Assembly: GCA_964612995.1 (NCBI GenBank)
Contig: CAZTGE010000004.1
Location: forward strand, 1 to 63,581
From: SLQH01 sp964612995
GTDB taxonomy: Bacteria; Planctomycetota; UBA11346
Direction: 5' to 3'
Length of the DNA: 63,581 nt
Position 1 is the first letter of the stretch. Each line of letters starts with the position of its first letter. The translations under genes and the position numbers were made by a program. Positions 50,843 through 60,001 of this stretch are shown one piece after another. The notes beneath the pieces were generated by a model that was not told the origin of the DNA, ran no database searches, and saw only the letters and a list, made by a program, of their open reading frames with translations.

Positions 50843-51736
50843 CTACTGTCCGCTGTACCGCCGGCCCAGTTGCATGAATTGTCGAGGATTGGCCAGGATC
50901 TGGGCTCGCAGACCCGGATTGGCCTGCAGCGCCCGTTTGAGCGCCGGATACTGCTGCGCGTAGCGATCGAGCATCGCTTCGAGCGCGGCGGGATCGCTGG
51001 GCAGGTCGTCCTCATCGGGCAATTCCTCGCCCACCGTTCCATCGCCTGTACGTGGCCGGCGGGTACGCCCACCATCCGGGTCGGGGGTTATCGAGCCGAG
51101 CTGGTCGTCGCCATCGGATCCGGAACCGGCACTGTCGCCGCGGACCTCGGTCGCGGTACCGGGCTCGGTGCCGATGATCAGCCGATGCGCCGAACCGTCC
51201 GGATCGACGAACACGGCGAACTGTCCCATGACCCCCTTGAGGGTCCACCCGGCGATGCGCTCCCCCACCTGCATCCGCTTCTTGTGCGTATTGCCGTAGG
51301 TCACGAGGAAGGAACTGCGTTCGCCGCCGCCGGTCATCCCCATCACCCGCGGACGGCTGGCGACATCCTCGTCGAGTTCGACGAAGTCGAACACCGGTTC
51401 TGGCGGCGGCGGCTTCTGCTGCCGCTGGGGCACCGGTTCGGGGCGCCGCTGCCCCTCACCGTCGGATTCCTGGCGCGCGATCTCATCGATCTCCTGCTGC
51501 TGTTCGAGCCAGGGCAGGAAGGGGTTGCGATCGCGCCACCCGTCCTTTTCCCCACCATAGTAGTGTGGAAACGAACGGATCGGTTCGAGCCGGACCTCGA
51601 GATCGACGACGCGGGTGGCGATGGTGGTCGACGGCGGGCCGAGGCTGACCTCCGGGACCTGTGAGGCCATGACCAGCGCACCGGCGCCGGCGAGAAGGGC
51701 GAGCGCGAACAGAGGCGTGGACTGGGCCGCGTTCAT
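50843..51736 (-). CDS. PilP/GspC-like periplasmic protein
   Basis: The 297-aa protein has an N-terminal membrane segment (about 8-25) and a Pro/Arg/Gln-rich linker (about 90-115), then a domain at about 125-200 (MGMTGGGERSSFLVTYGNTHKKRMQVGERIAGWTLKGV...FVDPDGSAHRLIIG) that resembles the HR-type domain of GspC and PilP, which contacts the secretin. A charged C-terminal part (about 235-297) ends in helical repeats with DRYAQQYPALKRALQANPGL. It is last in the PilMN-O-P-Q-like operon, where PilP binds the PilQ secretin. Assignment rests on position and domain shape more than on conserved residues. Confidence 0.65.
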   Translation of the reverse strand: MNAAQSTPLFALALLAGAGALVMASQVPEVSLGPPSTTIATRVVDLEVRLEPIRSFPHYYGGEKDGWRDRNPFLPWLEQQQEIDEIARQESDGEGQRRPEPVPQRQQKPPPPEPVFDFVELDEDVASRPRVMGMTGGGERSSFLVTYGNTHKKRMQVGERIAGWTLKGVMGQFAVFVDPDGSAHRLIIGTEPGTATEVRGDSAGSGSDGDDQLGSITPDPDGGRTRRPRTGDGTVGEELPDEDDLPSDPAALEAMLDRYAQQYPALKRALQANPGLRAQILANPRQFMQLGRRYSGQ

Positions 51737-51758
51737 CGTCTGCTCCTCTCCACCAGGC

Positions 51759-52820
51759 TCACATCGGCCGCCCAGCGCGCCGCCGTCCGCTGGGCTGACT
51801 CGTCGGACGCGACCGCTCCCGCTCCCGCGCAGGCTGTTCGCGCACGGGCTCGTTCTGCTCGGGAGACGGGACGCCGATCGCCGAAGGCGACTGATCGAGG
51901 AATTCCATGCCGACCAGATCGATGTGCACGTCGAGCTGGGCGAGGTTGTCGAGCTGCTCGAGTTCCAGATCCTCGGCGTTGCCGTCGATGGTCAGGCCCA
52001 GGACCGCGATCGGCCCGAACGCGGTCTGCAATTCCGTGGGGTTGGCCTGGACCTTGAAGCGGGTCTTGGCGCTGAGATCCTCGATCAGTCCTCGGCGCCA
52101 GGCCTGGAAACGCTGGCTGGCCTCGGTCTGTTCACTGGCGCGATTGTCGTAGGACAGCTGATGCAACAGCCACAGGATGTCGCGCAGCGTACCACGCACA
52201 TGGAGACTGAACGGATATTCGCGCAGGATCGGCGAGCGCCCCTCGGCCCCGCGCAGAATGCCCTCGGCGGCCTGGATCGGCGCGACCTCGATCAAGGTGA
52301 TCTCGCGGTATTTGGATTGGCAGGCGAGGTAGCAGGTCTTGGTCACCAACTGGAGCATGGTCAGCCAACGCTCGACCGGATCGCGCGGCGGCGGGCGCCC
52401 CTCGGCGAAGGCGAAACCCATCTTGGTATCGAAGCTCTCGACCGACCCCCGGGTCTGGCCGAGGTTCAGCAGCGATTCACGGATGGCGTAGTAGAGATCC
52501 TGGAAATAATCACCGCTGTCGTCGGCACTGCCACGACCCGTTTCGGGCACGACGAAGGGCGGCCGCGCTCTGATGCCGACATCGCGTTGCCGCTCCTCGA
52601 TGCGTGCCCGTAACTGCTGGTTGACGCCTTGCTGTGCGTCGATCAGCCCCTGCAGTTCGAGACTGCCGGTGAGGCTGTCGTGCTGCTCGCGCTGGGTCGC
52701 CAGCTGCTGTGAAAGCTCGCCCCAATCATGGTACCAGGCCACGGCGAGCGCGCAGCAGGCGAACACCGCCGCCAACACGCCCCAACTGCGTTTGCGTTCC
52801 CGGGTGAGGTTGGGCTTCAT
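51759..52820 (-). CDS. PilO/GspM-like inner-membrane assembly protein
   Basis: The 353-aa protein has a short cytoplasmic start, one membrane helix (about 13-31), a coiled-coil-like stretch (ELSQQLATQREQHDSLTGSLELQ and onward), then a PilO/GspM-type ferredoxin-like domain at about 100-260 (REYPFSLHVRGTLRDILWLLHQLS is the typical beta-helix joint). The last 60 residues are rich in Pro and Arg and probably disordered. Its ATG overlaps the stop of the PilM-PilN gene by four bases (ATGA). In type IV pili PilO pairs with PilN in the inner membrane. Confidence 0.72.
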   Translation of the reverse strand: MKPNLTRERKRSWGVLAAVFACCALAVAWYHDWGELSQQLATQREQHDSLTGSLELQGLIDAQQGVNQQLRARIEERQRDVGIRARPPFVVPETGRGSADDSGDYFQDLYYAIRESLLNLGQTRGSVESFDTKMGFAFAEGRPPPRDPVERWLTMLQLVTKTCYLACQSKYREITLIEVAPIQAAEGILRGAEGRSPILREYPFSLHVRGTLRDILWLLHQLSYDNRASEQTEASQRFQAWRRGLIEDLSAKTRFKVQANPTELQTAFGPIAVLGLTIDGNAEDLELEQLDNLAQLDVHIDLVGMEFLDQSPSAIGVPSPEQNEPVREQPARERERSRPTSQPSGRRRAGRPM

Positions 52821-54973
52821 CCCTCCTCCTCATCGGGCACCAGTCGGGTGGGCTGGAAACGGAAGCGCATGCGGAATTCGAACTTCTCGTTGGCCACCCG
52901 CTGCCCGCCTTCCGGATCGCTCAGTCGCGAGTCGAGATAGTCGCGCTCGGCGCCCTGGAACAGCGGTCGGTTGTTGGTCGGCCGCCGCCACAGCAGGATG
53001 CTCTCGCGCCAGTCCTGCAGCTCGCCGACCAGATCGAGCGTGGTCTTGTCGCTCGACGGACGCACGAAGCCGGAAACGAGCACGCTGCCGCGATGGATCG
53101 GCGACCAGTCGTTCGCGCCGGTGGGCCGCGGTGGCCGCGGGGTACGGCGTCCACGCCCCCTGCGTGCGGTACGCGCGGTGCGGCGCGACGACTGGTCCTC
53201 ACCGTGGACGATCTCGGTCTCCAGGCGGCTGAGCCACAGCTCGCGATGCGCGTCCGCCCGCTCCTTGAGCACACGGATGGTATAGAGCAGGTCGCGCCCA
53301 CCGTAGAGCCGGCTGGCGATCTCGCGGAAATCGGCGATCAGCCCGTGGTACTCGCGCTGCCGCTGCTCGAAGGTCTGCTTGAGATTCGCATGGGCCTGCT
53401 GGTACGTCTGATAGGTGTCGATGTTCGCCTGCAGGGCGGACTGCCTGCGATACATGGCCACCCCGGCGACAGCGGTCGCGACCACCAACAGCGCCGCCGC
53501 GATCCAGGGCCAGGCCAGCTCGTGCATCATCGCCTTGCGCTTCAACAGGCTCTCGGGCCGCAGATCGAAGCTGACCGTGTCCGGTTCGCCCGCCAGGGCC
53601 GTGCCCAGGGCCAGGCCGTAGGTATGCGGGCGCTCGGGCGTTGGGCCGGTGCAGCCGGCGAACGGATCACCGGTGACCACTGGAGCCTTGAGCCGGCGTT
53701 CGAGGTAGCCCGCAAGACCGACCAGGTCGGCGCAGCCACCGAGCAGTCGTACCCGGGCGATGTCCATCTCGCCCAGTCGCAGCTGGGCGCGGAACCAGGA
53801 CAGCGTCTTGGCGATCTGGACGTGCAAGGCCTCCGCGCTCTGGGTCAGCTCCGGGCCCAACCGCAGGGCGCCGACCTGCAGGGTAGCTTCGCCCGGTCCC
53901 GGCGGTTCCGGCGCGGCGAATACCGGATGCGTCGGTCGCTGCCAGGGCTCGCCCGACTCGCGCTGCGCGCCTGTCCCGGACACCGCGGCCGGATGCGGCG
54001 GGGCCGGTGCGGTACCGTCTCCGGTTACCCCTGCGCCTGCATCCGCAGCAGCGCCCGCATCCTCGTCCTCGTCCTCGAAACGCAGGTCGAACTCGTCCGC
54101 TCCGGGCGCAGAGGCCGGAGCTGTCGGTTCACTCGAGGCTGTCACCTCTGGCGCCGCTGCATCGCCGCTGGTGGCCTCCGGCTCGGGCTCGTCGAACAGG
54201 ATCACGTCCTCGTCCACCGCGCCACCTGCGCCGATGGGCGATTCGTCGCTCCTCGATGCCAGCGACTCCGCCGGGGCGAGCGCTTCGGACGAGCGCTTGA
54301 GCATCTCGGCCTCGTCGAAGCGGATGCCCCGGCTGCGGGCCATCTGTTCGGTGAAGTTGTCACCGCCGTAGGCGATCTGGCGGCAGGCGAGGAAGTCGCC
54401 ATCGCGCAACAAGGCGATACGGGTGGCGCGCGATCCGATGTCGACCACCAACTCGTAGGCCGTCTCCCCGCCGCCGCCAAGGGGCTCGGTGGTCGGGGCA
54501 TTGGCCACCGCCGCCGCAGGGAGTTCGAGATGATCGCAGGCGATCCCGGCTGCGCGCAGATCCTGCAACAGCGCATGCACCTGCGGTACCTGCGCCAGGG
54601 CGCAACAGTGGATCAGCTCGCGGCTGCCCAGCGGCACCAGATGCACATCGGCCGCGAGATCCTCACCGCCGCCGGTGTGTTGGGTGAGCTCGAGATGCAG
54701 CAGGCGTTCGAGTTTGTCCGGCGGGATCGGGTCGTTGTACTCGAAGCGGACCATGGTTGCCAGATCGCTGCAGACCACGCCGACCCGCCCGCGCAGCGAG
54801 AGCTTGTTGTCGATCTCGGCCAGCGCCCGGAGCAGGGGTTTGCGTTCCCCCTGCTCGTCGAACCGGCTGACCTCGGCCGTGCCCAGGACCCGGATCACGC
54901 CCTTGCGGGCCTGCACGGCCACCGCACGGACGTGGAAATATCCGATGTCGAGGCCGACCAGCGGACGGCTCAT
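52817..54973 (-). CDS. PilM-PilN fusion (type IV pilus alignment platform)
   Basis: The 718-aa protein joins two normally separate proteins. Residues 1-228 and 363-460 form an actin-like PilM fold: GLDIGYFHVRAVAV at the start, a VVDIGSRATRIALLRDG nucleotide-binding segment, and LLGGCADLVGLAGYLERRL near the end. A 130-residue acidic, Ala/Pro-rich insertion (about 229-362) splits the fold. A membrane helix (about 487-507), a coiled-coil (about 510-560) and a beta-type domain (VLVSGFVRPSSDKTTLDLVGEL) then match PilN. PilM is cytoplasmic and binds the PilN N-terminus, so fusion would fix that contact. ATGA overlaps link it to the genes on both sides. Confidence 0.82.
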   Translation of the reverse strand: MSRPLVGLDIGYFHVRAVAVQARKGVIRVLGTAEVSRFDEQGERKPLLRALAEIDNKLSLRGRVGVVCSDLATMVRFEYNDPIPPDKLERLLHLELTQHTGGGEDLAADVHLVPLGSRELIHCCALAQVPQVHALLQDLRAAGIACDHLELPAAAVANAPTTEPLGGGGETAYELVVDIGSRATRIALLRDGDFLACRQIAYGGDNFTEQMARSRGIRFDEAEMLKRSSEALAPAESLASRSDESPIGAGGAVDEDVILFDEPEPEATSGDAAAPEVTASSEPTAPASAPGADEFDLRFEDEDEDAGAAADAGAGVTGDGTAPAPPHPAAVSGTGAQRESGEPWQRPTHPVFAAPEPPGPGEATLQVGALRLGPELTQSAEALHVQIAKTLSWFRAQLRLGEMDIARVRLLGGCADLVGLAGYLERRLKAPVVTGDPFAGCTGPTPERPHTYGLALGTALAGEPDTVSFDLRPESLLKRKAMMHELAWPWIAAALLVVATAVAGVAMYRRQSALQANIDTYQTYQQAHANLKQTFEQRQREYHGLIADFREIASRLYGGRDLLYTIRVLKERADAHRELWLSRLETEIVHGEDQSSRRTARTARRGRGRRTPRPPRPTGANDWSPIHRGSVLVSGFVRPSSDKTTLDLVGELQDWRESILLWRRPTNNRPLFQGAERDYLDSRLSDPEGGQRVANEKFEFRMRFRFQPTRLVPDEEEG

Positions 54974-57426
54974 GGGCCGACGCGCTCCCGACGGTCATGG
55001 ATGTCCTGACCCAGGGTCTTGCGCATCGCACGCTGTTCCGCCGCCATCTCGGCCGCACGCTTGCGTGTCGCCTCGGCCTCGAGCCGCTCGCGGGCGTGGA
55101 TCTCCTCGCGCACGTTCGCCGGCAGCACCACCCGCGCGGTATCGCGCAGGTAGCGGATCTCGTCGGAGAGCTCGGCGCCGCTGGGGTCGATGATACGGGC
55201 GGTAACGAAGATCATCAGCTTCGACCGGCTGAGCGAATCGGAATCGCTGCGGAATACGCGGCCGAGGCCGGGGATGCGCATGAGGTACGGCAGGCCCTGG
55301 GTGTCCTGGTTCTCTCGCTCGGTGATCAGGCCGCCGAGGGCGATGGTCTCGCCATCCTTGACGTGCAGGATCGTATTGAGGGTGCGCGTGGCGATCTCCG
55401 GCTCACGGGTGATGAACAGCGCGGTGCTGGTGTTCTCGCCCTCGCTGAACGAGCCGCTGGCGGTCAGCTGGGCCCGATTGAGGATCTCGGTCACCGTGGG
55501 CACGAGCTCGAGGGTGATGACGTCTGTATTACGCGCTATCGACGGATGGATCTCGAGCGTGAAGCCCTCCTTCGCGGAGCTCCATTCGGGCTCGATCTGA
55601 GCGGAGCCGAAACTGGTATTGTTGTCGTCGTCGAAGTCGTCGTCGATGTAATTGGGCACGCTGATATTGTTGTAGCCGCTGATGTAGGGCACGTCGACCG
55701 AGAGGTCGATCACGCCGATGGCATTGTTGAGCGTCATGATCTGCGGCGCCGAGAGCACGTTGGCGTGACCCTTTGACTCGAGCGCGTTGAGCAGCACCGA
55801 GAAGTTGGGCCTGATCCCCGGCCCACCGCCGACGATGGCGGTCGAGAGGCCCGGCCCGGTCTGGGAGCTGAACTGACCCAGGAAGTCGTCGACGAGACTG
55901 TCGCCGGTGGCATTGGGATCGGGAATGATCGGCGAACCACGGGCCGCGCCCCAGGCCATGGTCCCTCCGTCACGATTGTCGCGCCCCAGCAGGCCCCACT
56001 GCAGACCCAGGTTCATCGCCGCCTCGTTGCTGACCTCGACGAACTTGGTCTCGATCATGATCATGGTCGAGTTGTAATCGAGCGCGTGCAGGAGCCGTTC
56101 GATCTCGCTGATCGCGGCGGGCGACGATTTGACGTAGAGGGTGTTCGATTTGTGCTCGAGATACATCTCGCTGCCGTCGGGCCAGTCGACCAGCGATGGC
56201 ACGGCTTCGAGGAAGCGCTCGAGGTCGGTCGCGGCATCGCCACCGCCACCGCCGCCACCGCCGCCGCCGCCGATCGAGAAGGGCGTATCGTTCCCGTCGC
56301 CACCGCCACCGCTTCTGCTTCCGCCACCGCCACCGCCACCGCTTCCGCCGCCGCCGCCGCCCTTGGCCTCGCGCTTCTTGAGCACGTTGGTCAGGCCGGA
56401 GCGCAGGCGGATGACCTTGGTGGTGAGGATGGGATTCTCGCTGTTGCTGATGTAGACCAGCCCGTTGTGGTAGTTGAACGAGACATCGACCATCCGCTGC
56501 AGCACCGCGAGGATGTCTTCGACCGTGCGATCGACCAGATAGGCGGTGATGGTGGTCTCGGGCAAGGCCCCTTCGACCACGACGAAGTCGAGGCCGGCAT
56601 AGGCGAACAGCTCCTCGAGCACATCTTTGACCGCCGCGTTCTTGTAGTTGAAACCCGGCACGGGCAGCCGCAGGCGCTTCATCAGTGCCTCGCGTTCGAG
56701 CGCGGCGATGTCCTCGTCGAAGATGATCACCTCGCGCGGACGCGGGGACGGCTGGCGCGGCATGGTGCCCGCCTCGACCACCTCGGCCTCCACCCCCGAA
56801 TTGCGACGCGACCGCGCACGCTCGAGGTTCTCCTTCTCGACCCGATTGATCTCGAGCAGCAGGCGGTCGAGCAGCATCATCGCCGGCTTGCTCTTCTCGT
56901 ACTCGGTGACGATGCGCTCGCACAGGTCGATCGCCTGGTTGAACTTGTTTTCGTGGATCAGGTATTCGACCGAGCGCAGGCTGCGGATCACCTCCAGCGA
57001 GGCCTCGGCCTTGGCCGCCTCGTAGTCCGGATCGCCGAGGATGAGGTTCTTCTCTGCCACGTGCTGCTTGATCAACGCGCGCGCATCCTCACGGCGCTGT
57101 TCGATCCGCAGGATCATCTCCAACCGCTCGGCGGCCTTGTCCTCGGGGTGGAGTGCGCGATAGGTCTCGATCAGCAACATGGCCTCGGCGACGTTGCCCT
57201 GCACCGCCTCGACCCGTGCCCGCGCCACCAACAGGTGTTCGGGTTCCGGACCGGCGGGTTGCTGCTCTGTCGCTGCGCCGGGATCGTCGGCGGCCTCTGC
57301 GCCCGCCAGCGGCCGCGCACTGCCCAAGCTCAGAAACAGGGCGAGAATGGCGATCGTGACGCCGGAGATGCATCGCTCCGGTCCACGGACCCCCGCGGGG
57401 CGGCTGTCGAGCTGGCTCGGGGTCAT
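54970..57426 (-). CDS. Secretin (PilQ/GspD-like)
   Basis: The 818-aa protein is the outer-membrane channel of the pilus or secretion machine. It has an N-terminal hydrophobic signal (about 21-45), a helical TPR-like region (about 65-215), N-type domains (FNYKNAAVKDVLEELFAYAGLDFVV, about 259-283) and a secretin C-domain (about 540-750) with VPYISG, GETIALGGLITERENQDTQGLPYLMRIPGLG and LMIFVTARI. A Gly-rich linker (356-397) lies between N domains. The start at 57426 has only a weak GAGG and is set by the signal sequence. It is first in the pilus operon and divergent from gcvT. Confidence 0.87.
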   Translation of the reverse strand: MTPSQLDSRPAGVRGPERCISGVTIAILALFLSLGSARPLAGAEAADDPGAATEQQPAGPEPEHLLVARARVEAVQGNVAEAMLLIETYRALHPEDKAAERLEMILRIEQRREDARALIKQHVAEKNLILGDPDYEAAKAEASLEVIRSLRSVEYLIHENKFNQAIDLCERIVTEYEKSKPAMMLLDRLLLEINRVEKENLERARSRRNSGVEAEVVEAGTMPRQPSPRPREVIIFDEDIAALEREALMKRLRLPVPGFNYKNAAVKDVLEELFAYAGLDFVVVEGALPETTITAYLVDRTVEDILAVLQRMVDVSFNYHNGLVYISNSENPILTTKVIRLRSGLTNVLKKREAKGGGGGGSGGGGGGGSRSGGGGDGNDTPFSIGGGGGGGGGGGDAATDLERFLEAVPSLVDWPDGSEMYLEHKSNTLYVKSSPAAISEIERLLHALDYNSTMIMIETKFVEVSNEAAMNLGLQWGLLGRDNRDGGTMAWGAARGSPIIPDPNATGDSLVDDFLGQFSSQTGPGLSTAIVGGGPGIRPNFSVLLNALESKGHANVLSAPQIMTLNNAIGVIDLSVDVPYISGYNNISVPNYIDDDFDDDNNTSFGSAQIEPEWSSAKEGFTLEIHPSIARNTDVITLELVPTVTEILNRAQLTASGSFSEGENTSTALFITREPEIATRTLNTILHVKDGETIALGGLITERENQDTQGLPYLMRIPGLGRVFRSDSDSLSRSKLMIFVTARIIDPSGAELSDEIRYLRDTARVVLPANVREEIHARERLEAEATRKRAAEMAAEQRAMRKTLGQDIHDRRERVGP
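56235..56365 (-). repeat. Polyglycine-coding repeat in the secretin gene
   Basis: GGC/GGT triplet and hexamer runs encode about 40 residues that are mostly Gly (residues 356-397) with a few Ser, Arg and Asp. The frame is preserved. Slippage in steps of three bases could vary linker length. Confidence 0.85.
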
Positions 57427-57566
57427 GCGGTTCGCCTCATATCCATGGATCGGACCTCGCTGGAAACGTTCTCTTGCGTTCGCTGCGTCACGCTCTGCAA
57501 TGCGCCGTCCATGCGGCGCCGGCCGCGCGCGAGCGGCGTATCCTCGGTTTGACAAAGGAAATGTCC

Positions 57567-58634
57567 ATGCCCAACAAGCGCACACCCCTCTATCGGATCC
57601 AGAGCGAGAATGGTGGTCGGATGATCGACTTCCAGGGCTGGGACATGCCGGTCCAGTTCGCCGGGATCCGCGAGGAGCACCTGGCGGTGCGTGGCGGCTG
57701 CGGCGCCTTCGACCTCGGCCACATGGGGCGCCTGCGCCTGCACGGACCCGATGCCCTCGCCTTCCTCGAATCGCGCATCTCGCGCAAGCTGGGCAGCATG
57801 CGCGAGGGTCAGGTGCGCTACGGCCTGGTGCTCGCGGCCGATGGCACGGTGATCGACGACGTGCTGGTCAGCCGGGAAGGGGCGGAAAGCTGGCATGTGG
57901 TCGTCAACGCCTCCAACCGCTCCACTATCATCGATGCGTGGAGCTGCACCACTTCACACGACGCCTTCTCCCTGGAAGACCTTACGCAGGAACAGGCGAT
58001 GATCGCGGTCCAGGGGCCGCAATCCGTCGACCTGCTCGCCGGGCTCGGCCTCGATGGCCGCGAGCTGAAATACTACTCGTTCTGCGACTGCGGACCGGTA
58101 CGGCTCAGCCGCACCGGCTACACCGGCGAGAACGGCTACGAGTGCTTCCTGCCCGCCGACCAGGCCGAGGACCTGTGGCAGCGGCTGATGGACGCCGGGG
58201 TCACCCCGTGTGGGCTCGGAGCCCGCGACACCCTGCGCCTGGAAGCGGGCATGCCGCTCTACGGCAACGAGCTCGACCGTCAGCACACGCCGATCGAGGC
58301 CGGGCTGGGTTTCGCGGTGGCGAAGAACAAGCCCTACATCGGCCGCGAGGTCTGTGCCCGCCAACGCGCCAAAGGCACGGCGGTCAAGCTGGTCGGGCTG
58401 ATATCACAGGGCAAACGCGTCGCTCGCCCCGGCTATGAGATCCTCGCCGGGCAGTGCGCCGTGGGCACCATCACCTCGGGTACGCTCTCACCGACCCTCG
58501 GCCACCCCATCGCCATGGCCTACGTCGCCACCGGCAGCGCCGCGACCGGTGCGGTGCTCCAGGTCGACATCCGCGGCCGCGCGACCGGGTCCTTCACCGT
58601 GGTCGATCTCCCGTTCTATCGACGCGAGGCCTGA
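57567..58634 (+). CDS. gcvT: Aminomethyltransferase, glycine cleavage T protein
   Basis: The 355-aa protein transfers the aminomethyl carbon of glycine to tetrahydrofolate and releases ammonia. Characteristic segments are GWDMPVQFAGI near the start, GAFDLGHMGR, SRTGYTGENGYE (about 191) and GLGARDTLRLEAGMPLYGNEL, all typical of GcvT. An ATG six bases upstream (57561) also fits, but AAGGA is better spaced from 57567. No gcvH or gcvP gene follows, so the other subunits are elsewhere. No glycine-riboswitch features are evident in the 134-base divergent gap with the secretin gene. Confidence 0.93.
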   Translation: MPNKRTPLYRIQSENGGRMIDFQGWDMPVQFAGIREEHLAVRGGCGAFDLGHMGRLRLHGPDALAFLESRISRKLGSMREGQVRYGLVLAADGTVIDDVLVSREGAESWHVVVNASNRSTIIDAWSCTTSHDAFSLEDLTQEQAMIAVQGPQSVDLLAGLGLDGRELKYYSFCDCGPVRLSRTGYTGENGYECFLPADQAEDLWQRLMDAGVTPCGLGARDTLRLEAGMPLYGNELDRQHTPIEAGLGFAVAKNKPYIGREVCARQRAKGTAVKLVGLISQGKRVARPGYEILAGQCAVGTITSGTLSPTLGHPIAMAYVATGSAATGAVLQVDIRGRATGSFTVVDLPFYRREA

Positions 58635-58707
58635 GAGCGCGTCGCCCGGGGGCTCATCGCGCCTGGATGCAGAGTGCTCGCGTGACAGCGTAACGCATTG
58701 CAGCGAT

Positions 58708-58732
58708 GATCCGGCCCGCTCGGGGCCGGATC
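58708..58732. terminator. Bidirectional terminator between gcvT and prfB
   Basis: GATCCGGCCC and GGGCCGGATC form a perfect 10-base stem with a 5-base GCTCG loop, in the 160-base gap between convergent stop codons. No T-tract is present. Confidence 0.6.
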
Positions 58733-58794
58733 GTGGGGCATGGCGCCGGGGTCGCGGCATCCGGCGCGCCGCAGGACGAACGCGCAGCGCCGGC

Positions 58795-59910
58795 TCAGCC
58801 GGCCATGTTCTTCAGTCGCCAGTTGAGGTAGCTGTCGATGAACTCCTGGATGTCGCCGTCGAGCACCTTCTGGGCGTTGCCCTCCTTGTGGCGGGTGCGC
58901 AGGTCGGTGATCAGCTGGGTCGGCTGGAGTACGTAGCTGCGGATCTGGTGCCCCCAACCAATGGTGCCACGGTCGGCCCCGAGATCCTTCAGCTCCTCCA
59001 GGCGCTCGGCGTCACGCAGCTGCTGGAGCTTGGCCGCCATCATCTTCCAGGCCTGATGCTTGTTCTGCTGCTGCGAACGTTCGCTCTGGCAGCTGGTGGC
59101 GATGCCGGTCTCGAGATGGGTCAGGCGCACGGCCGAGTCGGTCTTGTTGACGTGCTGGCCACCGGCGCCGGAGGCACGATAGGTGTCGATGCGGAACTCG
59201 CGCTCATCGAGGTCGTCGATGCCCAGCTCACCGGTATCCGGCAGCTCGGGGGTGACCTCGACCGCAGCGAAGCTGGTCTCCCGGGTGCCGCCGGCGTTGA
59301 ACGGGCTCATGCGCACCAGCCGGTGGGTGCCCATCTCGCTCTTGAGGTGGCCATAGGCCATCGACCCCTTGATATGCAGGGTGGCGGACTTGATCCCGGC
59401 CTCTGCCGCAGGCTCGAGCTCGATGATATCGCAGTTATAGCCCGCGCGTTCGCAATAATTGGTATACATCCGCACCATCATCTGAGCCCAGTCGCAGGCG
59501 TCGGTCCCGCCAGCGCCCGGCTTGATGGTCATGAACACGTCGTTGCTGTCGTAGGGGCCGGAGAGCACCAGCTGGATCTCCAGCCGGTCGATGCCTTCGC
59601 GTACCCGGTCTGCCTCGGCGGCGAGCTCCGCGAGCGCACCGGCGTCATCTTCGGCCTCGGCCAGCTCGATCAGCTCGCCGCAAGCGGCCAGTGAAGCCTC
59701 GATCTCGTCGTAGGGATCGACCACTCCCTTGGCCGCCTTGAGCTCGTCGATCACCCGCCGCGCGGCCTCCTGGTCATTCCAGAAGGTCTGTTCCGACATC
59801 GCACCTTCGAGCCGGGTGACCGTTTCGCGCTTCTCGTCGATATTGACGCTGCGCGCGAAGCCGGCGAGCCGCCGGCGCTGTTCCTCGATGAGATCGCCGA
59901 GTTCGCTCAT
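58795..59910 (-). CDS. prfB: Peptide chain release factor 2
   Basis: The 371-aa protein terminates translation at UGA and UAA. The codon-recognition motif SPF lies at 202-204 and the hydrolysis motif GGQ at 250-252, as in RF2. The start at 59910 gives a full-length protein in one frame, so the +1 programmed frameshift that controls many prfB genes (CTTTGAC near codon 25) is absent. The start is chosen because residues from MSELGDLIEEQ align with the usual RF2 N-terminus; earlier in-frame Met codons would add unrelated residues. It is divergent from the MsbA-like gene. Confidence 0.95.
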   Translation of the reverse strand: MSELGDLIEEQRRRLAGFARSVNIDEKRETVTRLEGAMSEQTFWNDQEAARRVIDELKAAKGVVDPYDEIEASLAACGELIELAEAEDDAGALAELAAEADRVREGIDRLEIQLVLSGPYDSNDVFMTIKPGAGGTDACDWAQMMVRMYTNYCERAGYNCDIIELEPAAEAGIKSATLHIKGSMAYGHLKSEMGTHRLVRMSPFNAGGTRETSFAAVEVTPELPDTGELGIDDLDEREFRIDTYRASGAGGQHVNKTDSAVRLTHLETGIATSCQSERSQQQNKHQAWKMMAAKLQQLRDAERLEELKDLGADRGTIGWGHQIRSYVLQPTQLITDLRTRHKEGNAQKVLDGDIQEFIDSYLNWRLKNMAG

Positions 59911-60001
59911 TCCGCGCAGTCTGGCTCCGCGCCCCCGAACGCAAGCCCGGCACCGTTCTTTAACCATTTGCCGATCGACTGCACGATCCATACTGCCGCC
60001 C

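Noticed and set aside
57427..57566. Glycine riboswitch before gcvT
   Set aside because: The 140-base gap lacks the GGAGAGA-type core and the paired aptamer layout.
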